Assembly: GCA_003342895.1 (NCBI GenBank)
Contig: PTFA01000031.1
Span: 4,288,603-4,352,602, forward strand
Length of the DNA: 64,000 bases
DNA from: Casuarius casuarius
Taxonomy: Eukaryota; Chordata; Aves; Casuariiformes; Casuariidae
Direction: 5' to 3'
Shown: piece after piece, positions 51,601 through 64,000 of the stretch
Layout of the letters: every line of letters begins with the position of its first letter
Numbering within the stretch: position 1 is the first letter of the stretch
Notes under the pieces: generated by a model
Told to the model about the DNA's origin: nothing
Database searches by the model: none
The model's input: only the letters and a program-made list of their open reading frames with translations
Translations under genes and position numbers: made by a program

Positions 51601-54600
51601 GTGTCTCCGCACGCGCGTGCACTAATCTTGTCGCCTTCAAGATCGTTCACAGAAGGGTCGCACCACAGATGATTTCTTTTTTTTTACAGACACCTTTAAA
51701 ACAGTGATATTGGTTTCTTAAAAATAAATTTTTGCATCAAAATTTGGTCACTAATGTTGAGTATATTAACACACAAAAATAGCATTTTAATTCTTGAATT
51801 ATTGACTCAGCCCCTTTATACCTGTTGTTATTTCATTTTATGCCAAAAATTTATGCCCTCTGGACATTCTTTGGACACATCAGGTGAATGTGAGCTTCTG
51901 ATGATCTTTCACATTTGTTTTCTTTAGTGGAGGATGAGGTAGCAAGTGGCATTTTGGGAAGTGCCTCAGGAAAACAAGTGCCTGTAGGTCCTGCCTGAAA
52001 GTGAGGAGAGGCACAGGCTGAAGGAAGAAACGGTTTGGAGGAAGAACCTCAAGGTCTATTTTTGAGCTCACGTTTAAGATTTCAGCTGCAGTAAAGGCAG
52101 CATTTTAAACTGCTTCTTTAAGAAAAGGTCGGTGCAATTCCACAAGCATTAGCTCTGAATCTGTACTACATAACATGCAGTACACAAAACTATCTGCAGC
52201 CCTTATTAAAAGATGTTTCTTAGGTACTCAGCCCTTTGACATCTATCTGTTAGATTTGGCATAGAAAAGACTCCTCTGTCAAGCATGACTTTGGCAAAGG
52301 GATGCTGGTCTTCTAATCTAGCAGGTAGAACAGGGCATAGGCATGTATATATACTATTGTAAGATGTAATTTTCTATTTTGGAAGCCTATCAGCTGCTTA
52401 CATAGATAAGGTATTAGCTCAAAAGACTGTTTAACTAGTTCATAGCTAGCATTTCATCCTGAGTGCTGGGTTTCTGAGTTTTCAGGTTAGCATTTAAAAT
52501 GCCCTGCTCAGGAAACTTTTGGGGGTGAAAGATTGCTGTTCTCTCATCATCTATTTTAAACTGCTTTAATAACCAAAATTTACATTTGTGCTTTCTCACA
52601 CAAATCAACATCAAAAAATTGCCCACAGGCTATCAGGAAATGAATAAATCAGTTCATTACAAACTAAATTACCCCAAGAGGCTATACGACTTCTTTCTCG
52701 CATGCTTTCCCTGAGCACCTACTTTTAGCCACTCTGAGAGGAAGGAAACTTTGCTATACAGACCTTCAATGTGTCGTAGCACAGCCAGTATTTTAATAAT
52801 AATGATGGAAACTAGAGGGCAAGCCTGGCTCCAGCCACCTGTGAAATGCTTTGGGCAGTTCACTCCTGCTCACCAAGTGGAAGAGTTATTCCCTGTTGCT
52901 GGGCTGTTCCAGCTGTCCAGTGAGTGTAAAGCAATGGTGTCTGACGGGAGCCCTGCTGTTTTACATCCCTGGAGCCACTGGTGCTTTATACCAGTTTAAC
53001 AAATTTATGGATTTTCCTCTGTCATGTTGACTATGATTTCTGCCTTGAAACATATAATAGGGACACTCTTTAAGTTGAAAACATAAATATATAGAGAGCA
53101 AGGGCTTCCCCACAGATGGTGAGAAATCAGTGCAAGATTAACCTGTCGTGATAATTTATAACATAATTTCAAGAAAAATAGGGAGAATTATTTATGAGGT
53201 ATAAATGCCTTCTCTCCAATATTACACTATTCCACAATAAATATTTCAACACTGGTTGGGCTGAAGAGGCCTCTCAGCTGTGAATTTGCTTTTTGCTGGG
53301 AAACACATTGTTTTTTTCATTTTGCGGGGAGTTTGTCCTTTAAAAAATGCTCACTCTGTAAAGTACATTGGTTCCTCTCGGTACAAGTGTCTTAATAACA
53401 CTGCTGTTTTGCTGTAATGATGCTCTAGATCCTTTTTACAGGGAAGACTCGTTTCATCCTTGGGAAAAGGCAAGCAAATGAAGCAACAAGCACCGAAGGA
53501 ACTAGCAGTGGTTAAGATGAAGTCCAATGGTTGCTGTGCATGTCTTCTCAAGGCAACATCATGTTTTAGCTATAAACACATTCAAATATGCAGATGCCCC
53601 AAAACATGCTTCTCTCAATATAACCTGTTTCATAAACCTACTTCTGCTAGGTATAAAGTTTTCCAGTACTACAGTGGTTAACAACTTAATAAATTAGGCC
53701 CATCAAGATTGCTGGCAAAATAGCATTAGCTGATTTTGTTGAATATGAAAATATACTCATAATTCAGCTTGTGTGGTGAAGGAGACGCCAATGGACTTTA
53801 ATGTTACAAGCGAGGAGGCTTTTCCACCTGGCCCACAGTGATGTTTGCTGGTGTTGCCTGGCTTGGCGTCTGAGCCCAGCCTCCTCCTGCCTCACCAGGC
53901 AACTTTGGCAGTGTTAGCATAACAAAAGGCACACTCACAAAGTGGAGTCAGTAAGCTCACCACTGGAAATTTGGCAGCAAACTGGACTCACAATAAACCA
54001 CTTCAGTGCACCATGCAAAACAAAGAAACTGTCAGAAATCCCACCTTCATAATCATCAGCATGTTTAGCATTAAAAAAAAAAGAGAGAGAAAGCTTTTCA
54101 TCTTCAAAGTCCTTTACAAACATTCACTAATTAACCTTCCATGTCTCAGTGTGGGAGCTATGGTGGGAAGGGCCTGGGGGAAAAAAGCAGTAAAGGTTCT
54201 AAATATCCCTTTCAGATGTAGGTTCAAGCACAGATTCCTTTTTTTACTTGCAGCTGAATGCTAAGAACCTCTATAAATACTTCAGATAGCATTAACAATG
54301 CTATTGAAATTTATATCTGTGTATATAGCCTGTGTAAAAACTTATGCATCATTTATGTCCCACTTAAGTCTTTAAAACATGACTAATGGCCCATTGGCCT
54401 TCTCCACTAGAATGAATTTCTCTGCTTGGGTCTGTGAAGAGTTGCGTACATGCTCCACTTCTTAAAGTAGTCCCACAGAAGCTCAGTGAAGCTGTTCCTC
54501 ATGTAAAATAAGTGTGCAAGACCAAAGTTGTAATGATGGGCAATTTGGACCATTGCTCTTGTTCAGATAGGCAAACTTTTATGTGCAGATAGGTCTTTCA

Positions 54601-57600
54601 GTCTTGCTGTGGTTACTACTCTCAGTCATTTTTTCTGGGTATACTGAAAGACTATAAGAATGGGGAGGCAAGTTGGAGGCTCATTTGCAGGCCCAAGCTA
54701 GAGTTTGCCCCAAGAAGCATGACTGCAGTGGGGTTTGCTACCATACCCTTGATAAGAGCAACAAGCACCTGTGCATATCATAAACGTTGAGTTCAGCTCA
54801 GTATTTGATGACTGTAATTCCCAGAGTAAAACCATAGCTGCATTTATATTTTTAAATTATAAAGTTTTGTAAATAGTTCCTCTCAGATTTATGGGTATCA
54901 AAAATACTTTACGACGTAGTGTGTACTCCTTTATGAAAGTTCGGAGAAATAGACTTCTAAATGGCTAAGTCATTAGCATTTAAATAACAAGATCACTTAG
55001 GACCTGATTCTTCAATGTGTGCATACACTTAGAAATTTAGACAGTCTCCTAGCAAGGATTACCATTGGACTCCCACTCCTTTCAAAATGTGGTCCTAATT
55101 CATTTACGGAATTTTTTGCTCAATGTCTCATAAGTTGCTTTAGGCTCATAATCTCTTGCTAAGCTGTTTTAGAAAAATGTTCGTATAGTTTAGCTTCTGA
55201 TTCCAAACTACTGAAGTCTGAGAACACACCTAAAACAATTATTGAATAATCTGTTCATGGGAGGAGTTTCTTTCTGCTCTCGTTTAAACTCTAGTTGATC
55301 TATGATTTTTTCATAGATTTTGTAGTCTGATGTAGTTGTGAATGATTTAGTATCACACATTTTTCTATAGCTTGTACTATTTAGTTAATTTCAAATACAA
55401 TTTATTTAAAGGCTCTATGATGATGGAATCCAGATGTGTTTGATGATGACTATGACAGTGACCAAATTAGTGTAAGCAGGCATCATTGCCAGTTACATAT
55501 GAGCAACAGGTTTTCCTATTTATTAGTTCAGTTGCAATTTTTACGAGTTTCAGCAGTTTCAATCAGTAAAGTAAAATTGTGCAAGAAGAAAACTAGACCT
55601 ATAAAGTTGTAGGTAAATAATTGGAAATATCAGAAACTTCACTCATGGTTTGCTAATAGTGTTGGAAGCAAGGTAGGGTTGTTAGAATGGGATATGACCT
55701 TTTACACTTTGTGGTGTGGAAGTGTGGAAATGGTTACAAGATATACTAAAACATTAAAAGAGTTATTATCAATGGGATTTTTATCTTTAACTTTCTTGGC
55801 AGGAAGAAGGGTACATCTGTTGATACAGATGAAAGCTTGCACAGAGGGACCTCTAGGTTCATTACCTTCACTTTCCGAAAAGTATTCACTGATGCTTTTG
55901 TCTCAACTTCACACAAAGCAACCTTCACACCTTTCATTTCTTTGAGGTACATAACTATTGATTGTTTGACTCATACAAAGGGTTTCTTCATCTTTAAGGG
56001 AAACTTTCAATACAACAAACTTCAAAGAGAGCTTGAATTCACTTTGCACTGTTGAAGGGCAGTGCCTTACCTCACAAAAATCCACACAATTCCTTCCTTC
56101 TAGAAAACTGCGCAACTATTGAAGCTCCTAGACTGCCATCACATTTTCCTGCGATAGCTTTTCCCACAGTGGGACCATTCTGCATGACTTCACAGGCTTA
56201 GTGCAGAAGTGAACATTGCTAATTTATACTAGTTGGTTGTCTGGAGATATCTAAGGGAAAATTCCCATCCTTGATATACTCCATTTAAAACTTTTGAGCT
56301 TTAATTGAACTTGAGAGAATGAACCCGTGTAGGTTTTGATCTACTGACTGTTTCAAAACTGCAGAGCTATTGTTGCAGAAAGTATGGTATTGTACCAAAG
56401 ATTATGTCCACTTCCCACTGTGTGACAGGGAGCAAAATACAGCAAAATTCAGAGCACCATCTTCACTTTTTCTTCTAAATAAAGCAAAATTCAGAGCGAT
56501 ATCTTTGCTTTTTCTTATAAGCATTTTGTTATCAGACAAATGCTAGCCCAAGCATTGTGTGTTTCCTATTGTATAGGTGTCTCATCAGCTTTCAGAATCT
56601 CACATTATCTATATCATTTCACTTTTTTTGTTTTTTGAAAGGCTTACCTTCCCTTTTTCCCCCCTTTTCTCCCTCTCTTAGTCTGTGAAGTGGTAGGCGA
56701 ATGCTTACAGTCCTCAGAATCCCTAGGAATTTTTCAGTAGTATGCACTGAAACACACACTGTGCACTGCTACACCCACAGTAACATTGCAAAGACAGCCC
56801 ACACAGGAAGCAAACAGTCTCAGTAAAGAAATGATACCAGTGCTAATTCTGAAAAATAAAGGTTCAATAGTAAGATATGACAATAGATAAGCTTCTTAAG
56901 AGCTTAGTTCTTTAAGCTATTGAGGTCAGTTTATCTGGGTATTTACCAATAGCTAGAAGCCACACGACACTTCCTTTTTATTATTTTAAGCCTTCCATCT
57001 GTTTATATACAAAACCAGAAATAGAAAGAAATACAAATAATAACGAGATCCAGAAAACCCATGGAACTGGTAGGGGGGTAGGAAGCATTTCTAAATTTGT
57101 GGTACATGGCTGCTTTGAATTAGTGTCAGCTGAAAGCTGTCTTCTGATGACTGCTCGACCTATGTAGAGTAGGTAGATGGGTGGCTTTTTTCAGGGAAAA
57201 AAGGTGACACCAAAATGTTGGATTTAGTCATCACAGAGACATATCTATCCTTTTATCTTACAAGATAGTCCTGGGGGACCTTAGTACCACAGAAGCTTGC
57301 AATACCTGATTGTACCTGTTAGCCTCTGCAGCTAACAGAATAAAACTTTCTGTGATGATCAAGGTCAATAGGTTATCAAGCAAAACATACCCATAATGGC
57401 CACATTTGGGTTGGGAATGGAAGCATCAATCCACTCTTTCTCTTTTCCCATCTTGCAACAGCTTTTGGCCTCAGAAATATCTGAAGCAGCGCAAGGAAAT
57501 GGTTTTGGTATGAGAAACTTAACTTTCCTCCCCATCTAACCCTGCCAGATTTGCACTATTAAATTTGTATCACTCATGTCAGTTCTAACCTTTTCCACTT

Positions 57601-58433
57601 GACATTAGTGCCTCAACTGCCTTATAATATTTCTTACGTAGCCTGATATAACTCTAAAAGCCACTGTCTGTCTTCTTTATCATACTCTTGGAGCAAGCAG
57701 TGCCTTTCCATGAAAGTCCCCCAGGGCCACCCAGACTTTTAATCCCTTTCTCTCACTCCATTCTCACCACTCATCTGAGTTACCACCAAAGAACTTTTCC
57801 CAGCCAAAGCTAATAGGTTTCTTTTTCCTTCACATCCTCTGACTATTTACTATTTAGGCCATGATCATCTTTTCCACCTTCCAGGATCCTGCACCTTCTC
57901 CCTACCTTTCCTTCACCTCTGCAAACCATTTGCCTGCTGTTGGGCTTCACGTGTCTTCCAGCTTTCTGATCTCAGTCCTGCGCTCTTTCACAGTAACACA
58001 TAGCAGTGACTAGTGCCACAAGCTCTTAGTGAGGCAATATCTGACACAGAGCAATGCAGCTACAAAGACTATGCACCCTGATGAGGAGGAAGATCTCATA
58101 ACTAAAGTCTGTACCTGTCTCTCTCCCATCAGCCACCGAATCTGTTATGCTGATGCTGCATTCTCCCCTCAGGGTTGTTTTGTTCAAAAGATTCTTTTTT
58201 TAATCCAAGGAAAGCTGATAGCTTAACTTACTTAATGAAAAACTCTGCAACCAGATGATTCTGATTTATTCTACTTCCCAAGTGGTCCAATTCTACATTG
58301 GTTATCCTTGATTTGTCAAAAAGGAACACTAATTGGAACAGTGACTGCTTTGGATAAAATTATGTAAGAATTCCCCACAGTGTTCATTCACGCTCACAGT
58401 TTTCTAAGCTTTTTCTTTTCTGGCTGTATTATT
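51601..58433. other. Downstream intergenic sequence, nothing coding
   Basis: A/T-rich unique-looking sequence. The only structure noted is the diverged tandem repeat at 56441-56520. No retroelement end or coding similarity recognised. Confidence 0.6.
56441..56520. repeat. Diverged tandem duplication, 42-bp period
   Basis: Copies at 56441-56478 and 56483-56520 share AGCAAAATTCAGAGC and a CTTTTTCTT end with several substitutions between. Older than the 39-bp duplication at 32940. Confidence 0.8.
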
Positions 58434-58561
58434 CCTTTCTCTTTTTCTTTTTCGCTTTTTCTTTTTCTTTCTCTTCTCTTTCTCGTTCTCTTTTGCTTTT
58501 GCTTTTGCTTTTCTTTTTTTTTTCTTTTCCTTTTCCTTTTCCTTTTCCTTTTTTATTCTTT
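58434..58561 (+). repeat. Polypyrimidine simple repeat
   Basis: About 130 bases almost entirely C and T with scattered G: CTTTTT units, then TTTTGC units, then TTTTCC units. An open frame across it (58380-58682) is low-complexity Phe/Leu/Ser and not a gene. Confidence 0.93.
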
Positions 58562-61500
58562 CAGTGTCTGCCAAAAATGCTTACTACTTCTGCTGAAAGT
58601 TGCAGCAAATATAGCTCAGCTGTTTGGAACAGGAATGTTACTTAGGAGGACAAGGAAAGGATGGAAGGCATTTTATGGGTAAAAATAATCTCACACTTTA
58701 AATGGTCCTGAAAAATAGAGCACTGAGCCACTGAAGTAGGCTTTCCCTGGAAACTATGCTTTTAGATATCACAAGAGAAAATGATTTTGATTTAGTATGT
58801 TCTTTTGCTACATTAGTAAGCTGTGTGCTTCAGAAACCATTCACTACACTAGATTGGACATAACATTCTCTGAGCTGTGAAGTCCTGTCAGATACTGTCA
58901 GGGCACTGAGGGCTGTTGGAGAAACCTTCATCCCTTGTAAGACAGAGAATCTTCTAGCATTTCATAAAGGTAGGTGGGGATTCAGAGCTGTCTCCTATGA
59001 ACATTGCTGTGTAAAATCTGAAATAGATCTTCAGTAACACATTACTGCTGAGGGGGTTCACTGCGCATAAATAAATTTCTCCCTTAGAACAAATCAGCAC
59101 TGCTGATGGGAGGCTGGAGACCTTAGATTGCTTTCTGATGGGCTGATTCTGGCGTAAGTAAGCCAAACTGACCTATTATTTTTCTTCATATTTGACTGTT
59201 TCACAGAAAGAGAGCTTTAATTATGTTCATGTTCAAATACTTGAAGGCTGAGATACAAGTCCAGTATTTCACCTTATGACCTTCTTTTCCAGTCTGAAGT
59301 TTTCATAAATGTCTAGCATAGAAAGTATCAATGTGGGTCAACATGCAGCTTCTGAAAACCATTGAACACTTCCAATGCTGTGAAGAATTCAAGGTTGCTT
59401 ATATACCAGATTCCTATGTTGTTAGATTTTATTTGACATTGCATGAATGCTATAGACAAGGATTTTTTTTTTTTTTTTTATTGCAAAGCCTTCGATTTGC
59501 TCTCACATGTACTTGTAAGTCTCCACAAACCACTTCTTGATGTCAGGCCCATATCGCCCCTAAACCTTGGCTCATCTATCTGGGAGACCTCCTATCTCAG
59601 GATCTCACATTCTCAGCTCTGCCAAGCACCACAGCATGAAATCAATGGCTCTCCCAGCTGCCCTTGGCCCCATGTACTCTCAACAATTCCCCCAATGTCC
59701 TAGTTCTCCCATGGCTTCTCAACGCCAGCCTTTATTAAGGTATGGATCTGGTAGGATTCATGATAATAAAATGACTGTGGCTGAAAAGCTCAAATGCTAA
59801 GTTATGTGCTGGTGCAAGGATATGAGCATGTGAAATTGAAGACAAATGAGAATTACTAGATCAGTATATTTGCACCTTGCAGAAGGCCTGGGTAGGAGGT
59901 GCACAGCTCCTGCATGTCTGTTTATGTCAAGATGTCTATCCTGCACATGGTATCTTGATGGTGTAAGATTAACCCCATGGATTCAAATGGTAGTAATTGC
60001 AACAAAGAGGGCTCCAGGGATCCCTATAAAATTACACGGCTTCTGACCAATGCTAAATCCAAGTGATACCATTGAGCTTTGCAAGGTTCGCAACCAAACT
60101 CAGATCCACTCATCTTTTGGTTAGAAAATCCTCAGAAGAAAGGAAGGCTGAACTGCAAAAAGAAATGTGTTCTGATCAGATATCTTTTATTAGCTTGAAT
60201 ATGACTGTATTGCCATTCAGCATGGTGATGATAGAAAACATTAGGCAGAATCCACTTGAATACTGGGTGTTAAAAAAAAAAAGAAGAAGAAAAAGAAATT
60301 TGGCCAGCAGAACATATCTGAAGATTCTGTTAAAATATAAATCTTAAGTTTTGCTCCTGTACTTCTGTGAACTCCTGACTTGAAGGAAGAACTGAATATG
60401 TGTATTCCCTAGTACACTATAAAACCAGTAAGTCAATTTAGTCTGGGCTTGAACATAAAATCTATTCTCAGATGAGGTGCCTGTGATTCTTTTGCATCCT
60501 GAGGCACTTGGCAAGAATCCTGACAAAAAAGGTTAAACTCAGGAGAGATTCAAAATACCTGAGGCAGTGGGTTTCCAAGGTTTGATCAACTGGAAAAGAG
60601 GGAAGTATTTCTTTTTTTCAGGCAGAGAAAAAGAACAAAGAGAGATCATTTAAGCAGTGCAAACTCAACACAGATACTGAGACTAAAAGACCAACACTGA
60701 CAAACCAGGAGGCAGTAGGCAGAAAATATCACATTACTGATGTTGCTATCAGAACCAAAATAGCACAGAAGTGAATCTCCACTTCTGTGGAGCAAGCAAA
60801 GAAAAATCTGGGGATTGTAGTGACTGTAACTAACGTTAGCAATCAGTCTACTCTGATTAGTCATTACTGATATCTGTTTGCTATTATTTAGAAATAATGG
60901 TTCCTCTGAAGGAAGGGATTGCCACTAATTTCAATCTTTGCCACTGAAGAGGCAGATCTTTTGGAGAACAAACATCAATTTTCCACACTTTACTTGATGC
61001 AAATTCTGGACATGTCATAAGCACAACACTTCCATAATCTGAGCCCAAACTATGGTAAAACAAGATGCTTCCCTTGCTACACGAATGTCCTTCAGCTTTG
61101 ACCCTGGATGAGGTGGTAGCATCGCAAGGCTGTCTGTGTGCCCATTCATATCTTTGTTGAGATTGCTACCAGGTGAAAGTGTGGAGCTGGTTAATACCAT
61201 CAAGATAGCATGTGTAAAATGGGCATTTTAACCACTGTAAAGTTGACATATCATTTATTTAGGAGGGGAATAATATCTATGAATTTCAGTTAAAGATATT
61301 TCTGTTGCTATATTGAAGCACTAATAAAAGCCAGAACACTCACAGATGAAGAATGAGACAAAAGGGTACTCTAATCTGTTCTTCTGGCAATTGAATAGCA
61401 TTTACAACAGAGAGAAAAGCAAGACAGGATGTCTTTCTCAAATATGCTGTAATTCAAAATGAAGTTCTGCACTAGATGTAGAAATTGCTGGATGATGCTC

Positions 61501-64000
61501 TTTGGTTTGCAGTACTTGGGAAGACTGACTGCAGAAAGGTCCATTTTAGCCTTAGAAATCTCTGAGCTGAATTGATAAAGCCTAAAGCAAGAAGAAGTCA
61601 TGAAAAAAATCTTACTACATCAGAACACATTAAAATTTCTGAGTCTTACCAATTCTTTCTCATGATATTTTTTAGTGTAAGCAAAGTCAGGAAAGTAACC
61701 ATGTATATAAGGTGCATCTTTATTATTCAGCTGTCCTTATATGTACATATATTCAGGATCGTCTGTGCTGACTTCAAGATAAAAATACCTGTTGTTTGAA
61801 TCTTAGTCCTCTGAGCTCCAAAAAGGCTATGCAGCTAGGAAAGGGCAAGCTTGATTCTGCTTTTCTTTCTACTCCGCTTTGCTTTGCTTTTCATCAAGAG
61901 AACTGTTTAATTAAGTCCCAGTCAAAAAAGTTCTACACTTTACAGGCAAATTTTTATCACTGGTGATGAAGATCAAGACAGGAAAAAAAACAAAACACTG
62001 AAGTTTTAGATACCAGACTGTTTTTCAGGATTTGCAATTAAATTTGTTACAAATACAGCAAAAGATGCTCAATTTATTGTTAGACAAATAGGGACACTTA
62101 CACAGTTTCAGAATTTCTTAGAGTAGGCATCTGCTTTAACATTAATCTCAACAACTCATAATTTGAGGAAGATATGCAGATCATGTTCTCCGGACAGTGT
62201 ACTGCTGGGTATTGGCTAAATCTCTACGCATCTCCAGGAAAAGGTGTACTTAGCTATCTATAGCACAGCTTGCCTCATTGTGGAATAATAAGAGTCCGCG
62301 ATACAGAAAATAGAGATCACATCATTGCATATTAACTTTTATCTGTTGGGATGCTTGAAGTCACAGATTTCAAAGCCTTGTTCTTAAATTTTGCTACTAT
62401 TAATTATTCATTAATGGTGTAATACAGTACGAAGCATATCCAAAGTTTTAGCTGGACACAATGCATACATGCTCTGTAGAGAAATAAATTGCACTATATA
62501 CTCTAGGTCTTACCTATTTTATTGTAGCTGGTCAATGAGATCTGAGGTATTACTAGCAGAAGAGCTTATCAGCTATCTCCTTCGGCTAATTAAGACACCA
62601 TGTTTCTTTTCTTACAGGAACACAGTTTTGCTGTCATTTCCTCTAAGCAAAAAAGCCTGCTGTTAAGCTCCTAGTAGAGACAAGATAAATGATTGCCTTG
62701 AATGACACTTTAAAGCCTCAGGCATTAGAAAGTAAAGATGCTGACCTTATGGCTGCTTCTGTCTCTTTGTGAAAATCAAGTGGATACATTTAAGACTTAA
62801 GGTCACTGTACCTCAGGGTCTAGCTCTGTTTCATCCCCAACTGCACAGCATATGGGACTCCTGAGTGAGTGTAAACTAGAGAGTAGACCTACTACAGATC
62901 AAATATTTCAGGCATTCTGCAGGTCTCAGTTAGATGCAGAAAACCACGATGTTTTCGCTCCTTTCTCAGTAACAGCAGGGATTTGTTTAAGAACAAAGAA
63001 TTAAAAAATTCCACCTGCTAAGATTGCTACTTTCCTTACATGACCCTTACTGTCCACTATCTATTGCAGCTCCTCTGATGTGCAGGTGAAAGTGTGTGTA
63101 CATTTGCACAAAAGGGTAAAAAGGGCATTTGCAGTCACTGGTCCTCTAGGATAATGGCTTCAGATGAATAGTTGGGAGATTAACGTGGAATAAAGTTAGA
63201 ACTCATTCAGACTTAATTTCCTTTGCTTCTGAAGCTTTCTCAGAAGACACACTTCCTTTAAACATTTTTTTCCTTCCCTCCTATTCTGTGCCTTTTCCAA
63301 ATAGTGTATCTCAGCCTTATATATAACAGACATTCAAAAACCCAGAGCTTTTCTGATCAACACACCAGTCTGCTGTAGTTATCAAGCAATGTCCTTTGCT
63401 GCTGCTTTAGAGACCTGAGCACTGGAGCTGTCTTTATATATAGATCCTTCATTTGGGGGAGCTATAGTGTTCTCTTACAGAAGGAACAGAACTGAAGTGA
63501 AAGTATCAATACTCTGGTCTTACATTCCCAGCTTTCCAAGAGGATCAATGTCCCATCTTTCCAGCGGCCATTCTATCACTACGTTACTAGATGGCTGGAC
63601 AAATGACTGAAGAATATAAATCAGTAAATGACAACTTTGAAAGCCTTTACAGTCCTGCTCTGGTTAATAAATACAGAGCAGATTTTGTAATTAAACAAAC
63701 AGATCAGTGATATTCCTCTGCTATTGCTTCCAGTTCTAGAAGTCTTCAGGATTCCTACAGCCTGCCCTTACCTCTTTTTTGCCTTTCAATTTCTTGTGTG
63801 GTTGGTCTTTCACATTAAAGGTTTGTTCTGTCTTATCTTCCATTTTCTCTTCCAAAATATCAAACACCATAAGAATAGTCTTTCAGGGTATGCTCAGTTA
63901 GTCTAATTTCTGCCAGCCAAGCTACCAGCTCTGCCAGCTGAAGTCATTGGGATTTCACTGTATATACTATATTTAATTCTTTACTGACCTCCCAGAGTGC
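58562..64000. other. Downstream intergenic sequence, nothing coding
   Basis: A/T-rich. Contains a 17-T run (59463-59479), an A-rich stretch near 60270 and a perfect 10-bp stem hairpin (60764-60789). No open frame here resembles a known protein. Confidence 0.6.
60764..60789. repeat. Perfect 10-bp inverted repeat
   Basis: CACAGAAGTG and CACTTCTGTG separated by the 6-base loop AATCTC. Confidence 0.85.

Noticed and set aside
58380..58682. 100-codon open frame rich in Phe, Leu and Ser
   Set aside because: It is the translation of the polypyrimidine simple repeat; no gene signal.

Overview
The window is vertebrate, almost certainly avian, genomic DNA. It carries the 3' part of one large gene on the + strand: the epidermal growth factor receptor (EGFR, ERBB1, avian c-erbB). 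I placed 23 coding exons by reading frame, splice sites and similarity to EGFR. They correspond to human exons 6-28. Nineteen have exactly the human coding length; exons 14, 16 and 27 and the coding part of 28 differ, always by multiples of three. Exons 1-5 (signal peptide, domain I, start of domain II) lie upstream of the window. The bird assignment rests on remembered similarity to chicken EGFR in the ectodomain and tail, and on the retroviral insert; the species cannot be named.

Layout: 1-404 is the end of intron 5. 405-9972 holds exons 6-15 (domains II, III and most of IV). 15860-15895 and 18982-19123 are exons 16 and 17 (end of domain IV, transmembrane helix, juxtamembrane segment). 21171-35606 holds exons 18-24 (tyrosine kinase). 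36308-38347 holds exons 25-28 (phosphotyrosine tail, stop at 38345-38347). A long 3' UTR follows, with poly(A) signal candidates near 41.77, 44.52 and 45.90 kb. No gene is recognisable in the remaining ~18 kb, which holds only low-complexity DNA, small duplications and hairpins.

The main non-EGFR feature is an internally deleted endogenous retrovirus in intron 16, on the minus strand and bounded by a perfect 5-bp target duplication (GTTAC at 17342-17346 and 18742-18746). On the minus strand it reads: a 97-bp remnant of the 5' LTR, the end of env (membrane anchor and cytoplasmic tail), a polypurine tract, and a complete 963-bp 3' LTR. The LTR/env junction happens to keep an open frame of 109 codons.

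The exons build one receptor. Ligand binding by domains I and III frees the domain II arm (exon 7) from the domain IV tether (exon 15). Receptors dimerise, the kinase (exons 18-24) is activated, and tail tyrosines (exons 25-28) recruit adaptors. No bacterial features, CRISPR arrays, rRNA or tRNA genes were seen. Splice sites and homologies were read by eye without alignment software.
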